A stretch of 64,000 bases of DNA, from positions 859,592-923,591 of the forward strand of contig NZ_JAGKTC010000002.1 in the NCBI RefSeq assembly GCF_017939625.1, in the 5' to 3' direction. A program made the position numbers and the translations under genes. Below the pieces are notes generated by a model that saw only the letters and a list, made by a program, of their open reading frames with translations, did no database searches and was not told where the DNA came from. The number at the start of each line of letters is the position of its first letter. Positions within the stretch are counted from its first letter, which is position 1. The DNA comes from Pseudoxanthomonas helianthi. Its GTDB lineage: Bacteria; Pseudomonadota; Gammaproteobacteria; Xanthomonadales; Xanthomonadaceae. Below, piece by piece: positions 1 through 9,064 of this stretch.

Positions 1-1716
1 GGTGTTCGGCGCCGCCGTCCGCGACTTCCACTCCGCGGGATCGACCAGCGCTTCCAGCGTGCCCGCCTCGGCATCGAGGCGGACGATGTCGCCTTCGCGC
101 AGCTTGGCGATGGCGCCACCCGCGGAGGCTTCCGGAGTCACATGGATCGCCGCGGGAATCTTGCCCGAGGCGCCGGACAGGCGGCCGTCGGTGACCAGTG
201 CGACGCGCCGGCCCTGGTTCTGCAACAGGCCCAGCAGCGGCGCCAGCGAATGCAGTTCCGGCATGCCGTTGGCCTTCGGACCCTGGTAGCGGACCACGGC
301 GACGAAGTCCTGCGGCAACGCACCGGCCGCATGCAGCTTGTTCAACGTCTTCGGATCGTCGACGACCACGGCGGGCGCTTCGATGGTGCGGTACTCCGGC
401 TTCACCGCCGAAGTCTTGATCAGCGCACGACCCAGGTTGCCGCGCAAGAGGCGCAGGCCGCCTTGCGCTTCGAACGCCTCAGCGACGCCGCGCGTCACCT
501 CGCGGTCGGCGCTTTGCGCCACGCCGGGCGAGTAGGTCAGCTTGCCGGCCTCGATCCGCGGCTCGTCGCAGAACGCGCGCATGCCGCCGGGCACGATGGT
601 CGGCAGGTCGTGCATCAGGCCGGCATCGAGCAGTTCGCGGAACACGAAGGCGGTGCCGCCGGCCGCGGCGAAGCGGTTCACGTCGGCTTCGCCGTTCGGA
701 TACACGCGGGCCAGCAGCGGCACGGTCTGCGAAATCTGGTCGATGTCGTCCCAGGTCAGGCCGAGTCCCGCCGCGCGTGCGACCGCGACCCAGTGGATGG
801 TGTGGTTGGTGGAACCGCCGGTGGCCATCAAAGCGGCCATCGCGTTGACGATGGCGCGTTCGTCGATCAGCTGGCCGATCGGCCGGTAATCGCTGCCGAG
901 CGCGGTGATGCGCAGCGCGCGTTCCACCGATGCGTCGGTCAGCGCATCGCGCAGCGGGGTGTCGGGATTGACGAACGAAGTGCCCGGTAATTGCAGGCCC
1001 ATCGCTTCCAGCAACACCTGGTTGGAATTGGCGGTGCCGTAGAAGGTGCAGGTACCCGGTGCGTGGTAGCTGTCGGATTCGGCCTGCAACAGTTCTTCGC
1101 GCGTGGCTTCGCCGGCGGCATAGCGTTCGCGCACCGCGGCCTTTTCCTTGTTGGGGATGCCCGGCGTCATCGGTCCGGCTGGCACGAATACCGCGGGCAG
1201 GTGGCCGAAGGCGAGGGCGCCGATCAGCAGGCCCGGCACGATCTTGTCGCACACGCCCAGGTACAGCGCGGCGTCGAACATGTCGTGGCTCAGCGATACC
1301 GCCGTCGCCTGCGCGATCACGTCGCGCGAGAACAGCGAAAGCTCCATGCCGGGACGCCCCTGGGTCACGCCGTCGCACATCGCCGGTACGCCGCCGGCGA
1401 CTTGCGCGGTGCCGCCGAGCTCGCGTGCGAGCCTGCGGACGCGTTCGGGGTAATGCTCGAACGGCTGGTGCGCCGAGAGCATGTCGTTGTACGCGGTGAC
1501 GATGCCGAGGTTGGGCGCGACATCGGCGCGCAGGCGACCCTTGTCGGTCGGACCGCACGCGGCGAAGGCGTGGGCGAGGTTGCCGCAACTCAGGCGCGCG
1601 CGGTGCGGGCCTTGCCGGTTTGCCGCATCGATGCCGTCGAGATAGGCGCGGCGCGATTTCTCGCTGCGCTTGCGGATGCGTTCGGTGACTTGTTCGATGC
1701 GCGGATGCAGGCTCAT
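1..1716 (-). CDS. edd: Phosphogluconate dehydratase, 3' end cut by window edge
   Basis: 6-phosphogluconate dehydratase of the Entner-Doudoroff pathway, converting 6-phosphogluconate to 2-keto-3-deoxy-6-phosphogluconate in the cytoplasm with a [4Fe-4S] cluster. The minus-strand frame from the ATG at 1716 reads [20 protein letters not shown] and continues through typical Edd/IlvD segments ([41 protein letters not shown]). About 572 residues are inside the window; the family is about 610 long, so roughly 40 C-terminal residues lie beyond position 1. It is downstream of glk on the same strand, with a 222-bp gap that holds a hairpin repeat, so it may have its own promoter. Family assignment is secure. 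Confidence 0.95.
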   Translation of the reverse strand, partial: MSLHPRIEQVTERIRKRSEKSRRAYLDGIDAANRQGPHRARLSCGNLAHAFAACGPTDKGRLRADVAPNLGIVTAYNDMLSAHQPFEHYPERVRRLARELGGTAQVAGGVPAMCDGVTQGRPGMELSLFSRDVIAQATAVSLSHDMFDAALYLGVCDKIVPGLLIGALAFGHLPAVFVPAGPMTPGIPNKEKAAVRERYAAGEATREELLQAESDSYHAPGTCTFYGTANSNQVLLEAMGLQLPGTSFVNPDTPLRDALTDASVERALRITALGSDYRPIGQLIDERAIVNAMAALMATGGSTNHTIHWVAVARAAGLGLTWDDIDQISQTVPLLARVYPNGEADVNRFAAAGGTAFVFRELLDAGLMHDLPTIVPGGMRAFCDEPRIEAGKLTYSPGVAQSADREVTRGVAEAFEAQGGLRLLRGNLGRALIKTSAVKPEYRTIEAPAVVVDDPKTLNKLHAAGALPQDFVAVVRYQGPKANGMPELHSLAPLLGLLQNQGRRVALVTDGRLSGASGKIPAAIHVTPEASAGGAIAKLREGDIVRLDAEAGTLEALVDPAEWKSRTAAPNT

Positions 1717-1903
1717 GGCGGAAGCGGCGTGGCTGCTGGAAACAGGGCAATTATGCGCCGCTTTTCCGCCGATGTTTTTCGTGCACGATTGGTCTGCTTT
1801 TGGCTTGGTGGAATCGTGCTTGCTCGACGGCTTTTCGCTCGATGAAAAGCTTTTGGCAGGTAGGCATGCTTCTTGTGCCCGCTGCTCGCGTAGCGTCCCT
1901 GAT

Positions 1904-1928
1904 GGTGGGCACGAAAAGCGTGCCCACC
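1904..1928. repeat. GGTGGGCACG hairpin repeat
   Basis: A 10-bp perfect inverted repeat (1904-1913 with 1919-1928, 5-nt loop) lies just past the glk stop codon. The same GGTGGGCAC stem occurs in a larger doublet at 55553-55618. It could act as a transcript-end hairpin for glk, but it looks like a member of a dispersed repeat family. Confidence 0.75.
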
Positions 1929-1938
1929 CTACGGTTTG

Positions 1939-2943
1939 TTACGCCTTGCCGCCGAACGCCTCGACCGCGAACGCCGCCGCGCCGAGCAGCCCCGGTCGCG
2001 GATGCACGATGGCCAGCGTGGGCGTGCGCGCCATCGCCGCGGAGAAACGGCCCTTGTGTTCGAAGCGCTGGCGGAAACCGGAATGCTGCAGGTTGGTCAG
2101 CAGCTTCGGCACCAGGCCGCCGGTCAGGAACACGCCGTCCCATGCGCCGGTGGTCAGCACCAGGTCGCCGGCGATGGCGCCGAACACCGCGCAGAACACG
2201 TCCAGCGTGCGCATGCTGCGCGGATCGCCGGCGGCCGCGCGCGCGGTGATGTCGGCGGGCTGCATCGGGCCGGGATCCTCGCCGGCGATTTCGCTCAACG
2301 CGCGATGGATGTTGACCAGCCCGGGGCCGCAGATCAGGCGTTCGTTCGACACACGGCCGAACTGCGCCGACAGGCGCTCGAGGATTTCGATTTCCTCCGG
2401 CGTGCCCGGCGGAAAGCTGACATGCCCGCCTTCGGTTTCCAGCGGATAACGCCGGCCGTCGCGGATCACCAGGCCGCCGACGCCCAGGCCGGTGCCGGGG
2501 CCGATCACCGCATAGGTACGCGGCTCGGACAGGGGCGCAGGCGACCATTGCGCGCCGCCGATGGCGACGACATCGGCCGGCGTCAGCAACGACGTGGCCA
2601 TCGCCTGCGCGGCGAAGTCGTTGACCAGCTTGAGGTCCCTGAAGCCGAGCGCATCGCGGGTGCGCGCGCGCGAGATCACCCACGGATGGTTGGTGATGCG
2701 CGCTTCGTCGCCATCGACGCGGCCGGCGACGGCGAACACGCCGTGCTCGGCCTTCGCCCCGGTTTCGTCGAGGTAGTGCCGGGCGGCGTCGGCCAGCGAG
2801 GGAAAATCCGCCACCACGTATTCGCGCACGCTGTCTTCCAGCAGCGGCGCGGTGGTGTTGCAGTCGGCCAACGCGAAGCGCGCGTTGGTGCCGCCGATGT
2901 CGGCCAGCAGCGAATGGCCGGGGTTATCGGCGCCGAAACTCAT
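1939..2943 (-). CDS. glk: Glucokinase
   Basis: ATP-dependent glucokinase feeding glucose 6-phosphate into the Entner-Doudoroff route. The 334-residue product has the proteobacterial Glk phosphate motif LADIGGTNARFAL near residues 13-25, then GPGTGLGVGGL and a LTGGLVPK-type C-terminal motif. The ATG at 2943 is preferred over an in-frame GTG at 2952 because it gives the usual short Glk N-terminus. The gene sits between the GH1 beta-glucosidase (78 bp upstream) and edd, which fits intake of beta-glucosides, release of glucose, phosphorylation and Entner-Doudoroff cleavage. It is probably co-transcribed with the glucosidase gene. Confidence 0.95.
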   Translation of the reverse strand: MSFGADNPGHSLLADIGGTNARFALADCNTTAPLLEDSVREYVVADFPSLADAARHYLDETGAKAEHGVFAVAGRVDGDEARITNHPWVISRARTRDALGFRDLKLVNDFAAQAMATSLLTPADVVAIGGAQWSPAPLSEPRTYAVIGPGTGLGVGGLVIRDGRRYPLETEGGHVSFPPGTPEEIEILERLSAQFGRVSNERLICGPGLVNIHRALSEIAGEDPGPMQPADITARAAAGDPRSMRTLDVFCAVFGAIAGDLVLTTGAWDGVFLTGGLVPKLLTNLQHSGFRQRFEHKGRFSAAMARTPTLAIVHPRPGLLGAAAFAVEAFGGKA

Positions 2944-3021
2944 GCGTGGCACAGCCGGGCTGCGCCGCCGGCGAACACTTGCATCGACATCCCTTCCCTC
3001 TGTCGTGTGTGTGCAGGTTGG

Positions 3022-4383
3022 CTAATCGTCTTCGTTCGACAAGGCCGCGCCATGGCTGGCGACGACCTTCGCATAATAGCGTGCGCTGTCCTTGGGAGTG
3101 CGCGTCTGGGTTTCGAAGTCGACATGGATCACCCCGAAGCGCTTGGAGTAGCCCAGCGACCATTCGAGGTTGTCCAGCAGCGACCACACGAAGTAGCCAC
3201 CGATGTTGCAACCCGCTTCGATGGCGGCATGCACGGCACGGATGTGCTGGCGCAAATAACTGATCCGCAAGGGATCGCGGACACGTCCGTTCTCCGCTTT
3301 CGGCGGATCGAAGAACGCCGCGCCGTTCTCGGTGATGAAGACCTTGGGGTTGCCGTAGCGTTCCTTGACCCAGGTCAGGGTGTCGGTCAGTCCCTGCGGG
3401 AATACCTCCCAGCCGGTTTCCGTATACGTATGCTGCGGCTGCCGCACCGGCGAAACCTTCAGCGGCCAGTTCGTTTCGTCGTGCTTCGACACGTTGCGGG
3501 TGTAGTAGTTGACGCCGATGAAGTCGAGCGGCTGCTTGATCAGGTCCATGTCGGCCTGCGGCCAGTCCGGCCAGGCTTCGCCGAAGATCTCGCGCATCTC
3601 CTCCGGATAGCTGCCGAGGATCGCCGGGTCGAGGTACTGGCGGTTCATGTAGGCCTCGGCGCGGCGCGTCGCGGCGAGGTCTTCGGCCGACTGGCTGGCC
3701 GCGTACTTCGGTTCGATGTTCACCACCAGGCCGATCTCGTGCTTGCCCAGCGCGCGGTAGGCCTGCACCGATTTGCCGTGCGAACGCATCAGGTGATGGC
3801 TGGCGATCGGCGCCTCGAAGCGGTTGCGATGGCCCGGTGCCAGCGCGCCGTGCAGATAGCCGCCGTCGGTGACCACCCAGGGTTCGTTGAGCGTGGCCCA
3901 GCGGCGCACGCGGCCATCGAGGCGCTTGAACATCACTTCGCTGTATTCGGCGAACCAGTCGGCGATATCGGGGTTCAGCCAGCCGCCGCGGTCGTCGAGC
4001 GCCGCCGGCAGGTCCCAGTGGAACAGGGTGGCCACCGGCTGGATGTCGTTTTCCAGCAGCGTGTCGACCAGGCGTTCGTAGAAGTCGAGTCCCTTCGGAT
4101 TGACCTTGCCGCGGCCCTCGGGCAGCACGCGGCTCCACGAGATGCTGAAGCGGTAGGCCTGCATGCCCAGTTCCTTCATCAGCGCGATGTCCTCGCGCCA
4201 ACGGTGGTAATGGTCGCAGGCGACGTCGCCGGTGTCGTTGTTGAGCATGCGCCCGGGCGTGTGCGCGAAACGCTGCCAGATGCTGGGGCCGGCGCCATCG
4301 GCCAGCGGCGAGCCTTCGATCTGGTAGGCGGCAGTGGCACTGCCCCAGATGAAATCCTTGGGGAAGGCGTACGACTTCGACAT
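3022..4383 (-). CDS. bglB: GH1 family beta-glucosidase
   Basis: Retaining beta-glucosidase of glycoside hydrolase family 1, 453 residues, the normal length for the family. No signal peptide is visible, so it should act in the cytoplasm on imported beta-glucosides. The N-terminal signature FIWGSATAAYQIEG is present. The acid/base Glu is E167 in TLNEPWV and the nucleophile is E352 in FITENGAAF. It is the first gene of a probable operon with glk and edd. A LacI-type palindrome 35 bp upstream (4418-4431) suggests sugar-induced derepression. The exact disaccharide substrate cannot be told from sequence. Confidence 0.95.
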   Translation of the reverse strand: MSKSYAFPKDFIWGSATAAYQIEGSPLADGAGPSIWQRFAHTPGRMLNNDTGDVACDHYHRWREDIALMKELGMQAYRFSISWSRVLPEGRGKVNPKGLDFYERLVDTLLENDIQPVATLFHWDLPAALDDRGGWLNPDIADWFAEYSEVMFKRLDGRVRRWATLNEPWVVTDGGYLHGALAPGHRNRFEAPIASHHLMRSHGKSVQAYRALGKHEIGLVVNIEPKYAASQSAEDLAATRRAEAYMNRQYLDPAILGSYPEEMREIFGEAWPDWPQADMDLIKQPLDFIGVNYYTRNVSKHDETNWPLKVSPVRQPQHTYTETGWEVFPQGLTDTLTWVKERYGNPKVFITENGAAFFDPPKAENGRVRDPLRISYLRQHIRAVHAAIEAGCNIGGYFVWSLLDNLEWSLGYSKRFGVIHVDFETQTRTPKDSARYYAKVVASHGAALSNEDD

Positions 4384-4417
4384 GGCCCCTCCGGCGCGTC
4401 GTGAGGTGGTTGCGTTG

Positions 4418-4431
4418 TGAAAACGGTTACA
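4418..4431. promoter_or_regulatory. Putative LacI-family operator
   Basis: The 14-mer TGAAAACGGTTACA is an imperfect palindrome with a central CG (10 of 14 positions self-complementary), the usual architecture of LacI-family operators. It is in the 172-bp divergent region between the beta-glucosidase and the sugar ABC ATPase and could serve both. No LacI-type gene is in the window, so the regulator is unknown. Confidence 0.5.
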
Positions 4432-4555
4432 TGGCAGAATAGCGCGAACGCGGCCGGCTTGTCATGGCCGCGCGCACAATCCGGAAGGCTCGGCCTCGCC
4501 GGAGTCCGCGGGAAGAACCCGTCGGCTGTGCGTCCACGCAGACCACGGGAGCGGT

Positions 4556-5656
4556 ATGGCGACAGTCGAACTCGATCAGCTGCGCAAGGTCTACGCCAAC
4601 GGCCAAGTCGCCGTGCATGGCGCCAGCTTCGACATCCGCGATGGCGAACTGATGGTGCTGGTCGGCCCATCGGGCTGCGGCAAGTCCACGCTGCTGCGGA
4701 TGATCGCCGGGCTGGAGGAAATCAGCGATGGCACCCTGAAGATCGGCGGGCGCGCGGTCAACGACGTCGCGCCGAAGGACCGCGACATCGCCATGGTGTT
4801 CCAGTCCTATGCGCTGTACCCGCACATGAGCGTGGCCGAGAACCTCGGCTTCGCGTTGAAGCTGCAGGGGCTCGATCGCGCGCAGCGCGAGGCGCGCGTG
4901 CGCGAAGCGGCGAAGATGCTGGAACTCGAAACCCTGCTGGAACGCAAGCCTGCGCAACTGTCGGGCGGCCAGCGCCAGCGCGTCGCGCTGGGACGTGCGC
5001 TGGTGCGGCAGCCGCAGGTATTCCTGCTCGACGAGCCGTTGTCGAACCTCGACGCCAAGCTGCGCGGCAGCATGCGCGTGGAAATCGCCCGCCTGCACCG
5101 CAAGCTGGGCACGACGATGATCTACGTCACCCACGACCAGGTCGAGGCGATGACCCTGGGACAGCGCATCGTGGTGCTGAAGGACGGGCAGGTGCAGCAG
5201 ATCGACACGCCGATGGCCTTGTACGAGAAGCCGGCCAACCTGTTCGTCGCCGGTTTCCTCGGCAGCCCGAAGATGAACCTGTTGCGCGGCGAACTGGGTG
5301 GCGAAGAAGGCAGCCTGGTCCTGCGCATCGCCGACGGGGTAGGGCTGTCCCTGCAGCCGGACCCGGCCACGACCCAGGCGCTGCGGAGCTACCGGGGCAA
5401 GGCGCTGGTCGTCGGCCTGCGCCCGGAGGACATGCAGCTGGCGCCGAACGGAACGGGAAAGCTGCCGGCCATCGTCGAGGCGGTGGAGCCGGTGGGCAAC
5501 GAGGCCTTCCTCAACCTGGGCTGCGGCGGCTGCGAACTGGTCGTCCGGGTACCGCCGCGCGGACTGCCGGAAGCGGGCGAGCGGGTCGGCCTGGACTATG
5601 CGCCGGAGCGCATGCATTTCTTCGATCCCGACAGCGAGGCGCGCATCGGGCCGTGA
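4556..5656 (+). CDS. ugpC: Sugar ABC transporter ATP-binding protein (UgpC/MalK type)
   Basis: ATPase subunit of a carbohydrate-uptake ABC importer of the CUT1 class. The 366-residue protein has Walker A GPSGCGKST at 37-45, the Q-loop QSYALYPHMSV, the signature LSGGQRQRVALGRALVR, Walker B FLLDEPLSNLD, the D-loop and the switch His in YVTHDQ. A C-terminal TOBE/OB regulatory domain follows from about residue 240, as in UgpC, MsmK and MalK. A GGGAG ribosome-binding site precedes the ATG. No permease or binding-protein genes are nearby. Orphan MsmK-like ATPases can energise several importers, but that is an inference here. It is divergent from the beta-glucosidase operon. Confidence 0.9.
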   Translation: MATVELDQLRKVYANGQVAVHGASFDIRDGELMVLVGPSGCGKSTLLRMIAGLEEISDGTLKIGGRAVNDVAPKDRDIAMVFQSYALYPHMSVAENLGFALKLQGLDRAQREARVREAAKMLELETLLERKPAQLSGGQRQRVALGRALVRQPQVFLLDEPLSNLDAKLRGSMRVEIARLHRKLGTTMIYVTHDQVEAMTLGQRIVVLKDGQVQQIDTPMALYEKPANLFVAGFLGSPKMNLLRGELGGEEGSLVLRIADGVGLSLQPDPATTQALRSYRGKALVVGLRPEDMQLAPNGTGKLPAIVEAVEPVGNEAFLNLGCGGCELVVRVPPRGLPEAGERVGLDYAPERMHFFDPDSEARIGP

Positions 5657-5657
5657 G

Positions 5658-5678
5658 GGCTTTCCGGAACGGAAAGCC
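5658..5678. terminator. Hairpin between convergent ugpC and infA
   Basis: An 8-bp perfect stem (GGCTTTCC at 5658-5665 with GGAAAGCC at 5671-5678) around a 5-nt loop overlaps neither reading frame and separates convergent genes. There is no long T-run on either side, so it is only a probable terminator. Confidence 0.45.
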
Positions 5679-5897
5679 TTACTTCATGCGGTAGGTGATA
5701 CGGCCCTTGCTCAGGTCGTACGGGGTCATTTCGACCTTGACCTTGTCGCCGGTGAGGATGCGGATGTAGTTCTTGCGCATGCGCCCGGAGATGTGGGCGA
5801 TGATTTCATGGCCATTTTCCAGTTTGACCCGGAACATGGTGTTGGGCAGCGTTTCGGTAACGGTGCCTTCGAACTCGATGGAATCGTCTTTCGACAT
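5679..5897 (-). CDS. infA: Translation initiation factor IF-1
   Basis: IF-1, a single S1/OB-fold protein that binds the ribosomal A site with IF-2 and IF-3 during initiation. The product is 72 residues, exactly the normal length, and reads [20 protein letters not shown] with the conserved [15 protein letters not shown] and GRITYRMK segments. It is monocistronic on the minus strand, with a good sigma-70 promoter 46 bp upstream (5943-5972). Identification is essentially certain. Confidence 0.99.
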   Translation of the reverse strand: MSKDDSIEFEGTVTETLPNTMFRVKLENGHEIIAHISGRMRKNYIRILTGDKVKVEMTPYDLSKGRITYRMK

Positions 5898-5942
5898 TTG
5901 GACCTGTGGGCTGGGTCCGGCCGGCGGGCCGGAAAGCCCGGC

Positions 5943-5972
5943 ATTCTACGCCCCCGCCGGGGGGGCGTGCAA
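5943..5972 (-). promoter_or_regulatory. Sigma-70 promoter of infA
   Basis: On the minus strand TTGCAC (5972-5967) and TAGAAT (5948-5943) are separated by 18 nt, a 4/6 and 5/6 match to the -35 and -10 consensus. The spacer is a G/C-only hairpin-forming tract. Predicted transcript start is near 5935, about 38 nt before the infA ATG. Confidence 0.6.
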
Positions 5973-6009
5973 AAAGCGTTAATGCCCGCCGTTCACGTCC
6001 ATTGCCGGT

Positions 6010-6636
6010 CTACTCCAGGTAGGCCTGGACCAGCGTGTTCAGGTGCACGCGCTCGCCGTCGCGCAGGAACGGCGCCAGCAGCATCATCACCTGGACGATG
6101 CCGTGGCGGATCGCCACCTGTTCGTCCTTGTCGCCGCGGGCCGCGGCGTAGTTCAGCCAGAACGTGGCGATGACCAGGACATTGGTCGCGGTGCCGGCCA
6201 GTTCGGCGGCGCTGGCGCGCATCACCCCGGCCTGGCCCATCCCTCGCATCACCTCCAGCGCGCTGTCGTCGGCGCGCTTCAGGATGCGGGCGAAGCGCAG
6301 GCGCAGGCGCCGGTTGCGGCTGAGGATCTCGACCAGGTCGCGGTACAGGAAGCGGTAGTCCCAGATGCATTCGAACACCAGGTGCAGCTGCAGCCAGATG
6401 TCCTCGAGTCCCGGCAGGCGTCCGCTGGGCGGCGTCAGCGCCGCGTCCATGCGCTCCTCGTAGCGCACGAACAGCTGCTCGATGATGTCGTCCTTGTTGC
6501 GGAAGTGGTAGTACAGGTTGCCGGGGCTGATCTCCAGCTCGTCGGCGATGTGGTTGGTGGTGACGTGCGGCTCGCCCTGCGCGTTGAACATCGCCAGCGA
6601 GGCGTCGAGGATGCGCTGGCGGGTATCGCGGGCCAT
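6010..6636 (-). CDS. TetR/AcrR family transcriptional regulator
   Basis: A 208-residue one-domain repressor with an N-terminal TetR helix-turn-helix (residues about 7-56, including TTNHIADELEISPGNLYYHF and the FRNKDDI tail) and an all-alpha ligand-binding C-terminal half. It follows the acyl-CoA-binding protein gene by 20 bp on the same strand, so the two are likely co-transcribed. They are divergent from a fatty acyl-CoA reductase. By context the natural ligand may be a fatty acid or acyl-CoA, as for other lipid-responsive TetR proteins; the sequence itself does not show the ligand. Confidence 0.88.
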   Translation of the reverse strand: MARDTRQRILDASLAMFNAQGEPHVTTNHIADELEISPGNLYYHFRNKDDIIEQLFVRYEERMDAALTPPSGRLPGLEDIWLQLHLVFECIWDYRFLYRDLVEILSRNRRLRLRFARILKRADDSALEVMRGMGQAGVMRASAAELAGTATNVLVIATFWLNYAAARGDKDEQVAIRHGIVQVMMLLAPFLRDGERVHLNTLVQAYLE

Positions 6637-6656
6637 GCGTGCGGATCGCGGCGGGA

Positions 6657-6914
6657 TCAGGCGGTCAGCTTCTTCACCAGGTCGACGTACTTCTTCTGCG
6701 CGTCCTCGGGCTTGGTGCCCTTGAGCTTGGCCCAGGCCTCGTACTTGGCGGTGCCGACGAAATCGAAGAAGCCCGGCTTGTCGCCGCTGACGTCGCCTTC
6801 GGAACCTTGCTTGTACAGCGCGTAGAGGCGCAGCAGGGTGTCGTTGTCGGGGCGCTCGGACAGGCCCTGGACGTCCTTGGATGCCTTTTCGAAAGCGGCT
6901 TGCAGATCGGCCAT
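6657..6914 (-). CDS. Acyl-CoA-binding protein
   Basis: An 85-residue four-helix acyl-CoA-binding protein that carries medium- and long-chain acyl-CoA esters in the cytoplasm. The ligand residues known from the bovine protein (Tyr28, Lys32, Lys54, Tyr73) are all present with a constant offset of three: Y31, K35, K57 and Y76. The YKQGSEGD and AKYEAWAKLKG signatures are intact. It is upstream of a TetR gene and divergent from the acyl-CoA reductase, a natural pairing in which the carrier could present acyl-CoA to the reductase. Confidence 0.95.
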   Translation of the reverse strand: MADLQAAFEKASKDVQGLSERPDNDTLLRLYALYKQGSEGDVSGDKPGFFDFVGTAKYEAWAKLKGTKPEDAQKKYVDLVKKLTA

Positions 6915-7063
6915 GGATGATCCCTCCCAGTGATCGTGCGCATCACACCATGCAGGCCGGAACCGGTCAATACGCAGGCGGATTGTGTCGTCCTGGCTTC
7001 TCTGGCATGTTGGCCGCGGGGCCGGTCGGAGGGGCCGCGCCCACCAGACATCGGGATGGGAAC

Positions 7064-9052
7064 ATGAGCTATTTCGTCACCGGCGCCACCGGTTTCATCG
7101 GCCGCTACCTGATCGGCAACCTGCTCAAGCGCGACGGCACCATCCACGTACTGGTGCGCAAGGATTCGCAGAAGAAATTCGACGCGCTGGCCAAGCGCGA
7201 AGGCTGGGATCCGAAGCGGGTGGTCGCGGTGGCCGGCGACATGACCCAGCCCAAATGCGGGCTGACCGCGGCGCAGGTACGCAAGCTGTCGGGCACGGTG
7301 AAGCATTTCTTCCACCTGGCCGCGATCTACGACCTGACCGCCGACGCGGAAAGCCAGCGTGCGGCGAACATCGACGGCACCCGGCACGCGCTGGACCTGG
7401 CCGCGGCGATCAAGGCGGGTACCTTCCACCACACCAGTTCCATCGCCGCCGCCGGCCTGTATCCGGGCGTGTTCCGCGAGGACATGTTCGAGGAAGCCGA
7501 GGGCCTGGACGACCCGTACCTGCGCACCAAGCACGATTCCGAAGGACTGGTGCGCAACGAGAAGCGCATCAAGTGGCGCATCTACCGGCCCGGCATGGTG
7601 GTCGGCCATTCGAAGACCGGCATGATCGACAAGATCGACGGCCCGTACTACTTCTTCACCCTGATCAAGAAGCTGCGCGAAGTGCTGCCGCAGTGGATGC
7701 CGGTGCTGGGCATCGAAGGCGGGCGCATCAACATCGTGCCGGTCGACTTCGTCGCCGACGCGATGGACCACATCGCGCACAAGCCGAAGCTGGACGGCCA
7801 CACCTTCCACCTGACCGACCCCGAGCCGATGCGCGTGGGCGAGGTGTTGAACACGTTCTGCCGCGCCGGCCACGCGCCGGAGATGACCATGCGCATCGAC
7901 GCGCGCATGTTCGCCTTCGTGCCCGGCGGCATCCGCGCCGCGGTGGGCAACCTGCCGCCGGTGAAGCGCTTCGTCGGCATGCTGCTGCGCGATTTCAAGA
8001 TCCCGAAGGAAGTGCTGAAGTTCATCACCTACCCGACGCGCTTCGACAGCCGCGAGACCGAGCGCGCGCTGAAGGGCAGCGGCATCGCCGTGCCGCGCCT
8101 GGAGGACTACGCGTGGCGGCTGTGGGACTACTGGGAGCGCCACCTCGACCCGGACCTGTTCGTCGACCGCAGCCTGAAGGGCAAGGTGCGCAACAAGGTG
8201 GTGGTGATCACCGGCGGCTCCTCGGGCATCGGCCTGTCTACCGCGCAGCGCGTCGCCGAGGCCGGTGCGGTCACGATCATCGTCGCCCGCGGCGAGGAGG
8301 AGCTGTTCAAGGCGCGCGACGAGATGAAGGCCAAGGGCGGCAAGGTCTTCGCCTACACCGCCGACCTGGCCGACATGGCCAGTTGCGACAAGCTGGTGGA
8401 AACCGTGCTGAAGGAGCACGGCCACGTCGACGTGCTGATCAACAACGCCGGCCGTTCGATCCGCCGCTCGATCGAACTGAGCTACGACCGTTTCCACGAC
8501 TTCGAGCGCACGATGCAGCTGAACTACTTCGGCAGCCTGCGCCTGATCATGGGCTTCCTGCCGACCATGACCCACCGGCGCAAGGGCCACATCATCAACA
8601 TCAGTTCGATCGGCGTGCTGGCCAATTCGCCGCGCTTCTCCGCCTACGTGGCGTCGAAGGCGGCGCTGGATGCGTTCAGCCGCTGTGCGCAGGGCGAGCT
8701 TTCCAGCCGCGGCATCTCCTTCACCACGATCAACATGCCGCTGGTGAAGACCCCGATGATCGCGCCGACCAAGATGTACGACAGCGTGCCGACGCTGACC
8801 CCGGAGGAAGCCGCGGACATGGTGGTCAAGGGCATCATCGAGAAGCCCAGTCGCATCGCCACGCGCCTGGGCATCTTCGCCGCGCTGATCAACGCCGTCG
8901 CGCCGAAGGCCTACGAGGTGGTGATGAGCACCGCGTTCGACCTGTTCCCCGATTCGGCGGCGGCCAAGGGCGACCGCAAGGCGCTCAAGGAAAGCGCGCC
9001 GAGCCAGGAGCAGATCGCATTCGCCGCGCTGATGCGCGGGGTGCACTGGTAG
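7064..9052 (+). CDS. Bifunctional fatty acyl-CoA reductase (alcohol-forming type)
   Basis: A 662-residue two-domain protein matching in length and from end to end in remembered sequence the Marinobacter fatty acyl-CoA reductase Maqu_2507, which reduces acyl-CoA through the aldehyde to the fatty alcohol with NADPH. The N-terminal extended-SDR domain has TGATGFIG at residues 6-13 and PYLRTKHDSE. The C-terminal classical SDR domain starts near residue 378 with ITGGSSGIG and has the YVASK catalytic motif near 527-531. The ATG at 7064 is chosen because it starts directly at the Rossmann strand MSYFVTG. It is divergent from the acyl-CoA-binding protein and TetR genes. The product could feed wax-ester or ether-lipid synthesis; no wax synthase is in the window. 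Confidence 0.85.
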   Translation: MSYFVTGATGFIGRYLIGNLLKRDGTIHVLVRKDSQKKFDALAKREGWDPKRVVAVAGDMTQPKCGLTAAQVRKLSGTVKHFFHLAAIYDLTADAESQRAANIDGTRHALDLAAAIKAGTFHHTSSIAAAGLYPGVFREDMFEEAEGLDDPYLRTKHDSEGLVRNEKRIKWRIYRPGMVVGHSKTGMIDKIDGPYYFFTLIKKLREVLPQWMPVLGIEGGRINIVPVDFVADAMDHIAHKPKLDGHTFHLTDPEPMRVGEVLNTFCRAGHAPEMTMRIDARMFAFVPGGIRAAVGNLPPVKRFVGMLLRDFKIPKEVLKFITYPTRFDSRETERALKGSGIAVPRLEDYAWRLWDYWERHLDPDLFVDRSLKGKVRNKVVVITGGSSGIGLSTAQRVAEAGAVTIIVARGEEELFKARDEMKAKGGKVFAYTADLADMASCDKLVETVLKEHGHVDVLINNAGRSIRRSIELSYDRFHDFERTMQLNYFGSLRLIMGFLPTMTHRRKGHIINISSIGVLANSPRFSAYVASKAALDAFSRCAQGELSSRGISFTTINMPLVKTPMIAPTKMYDSVPTLTPEEAADMVVKGIIEKPSRIATRLGIFAALINAVAPKAYEVVMSTAFDLFPDSAAAKGDRKALKESAPSQEQIAFAALMRGVHW

Positions 9053-9064
9053 GCGAGGAGTCGC

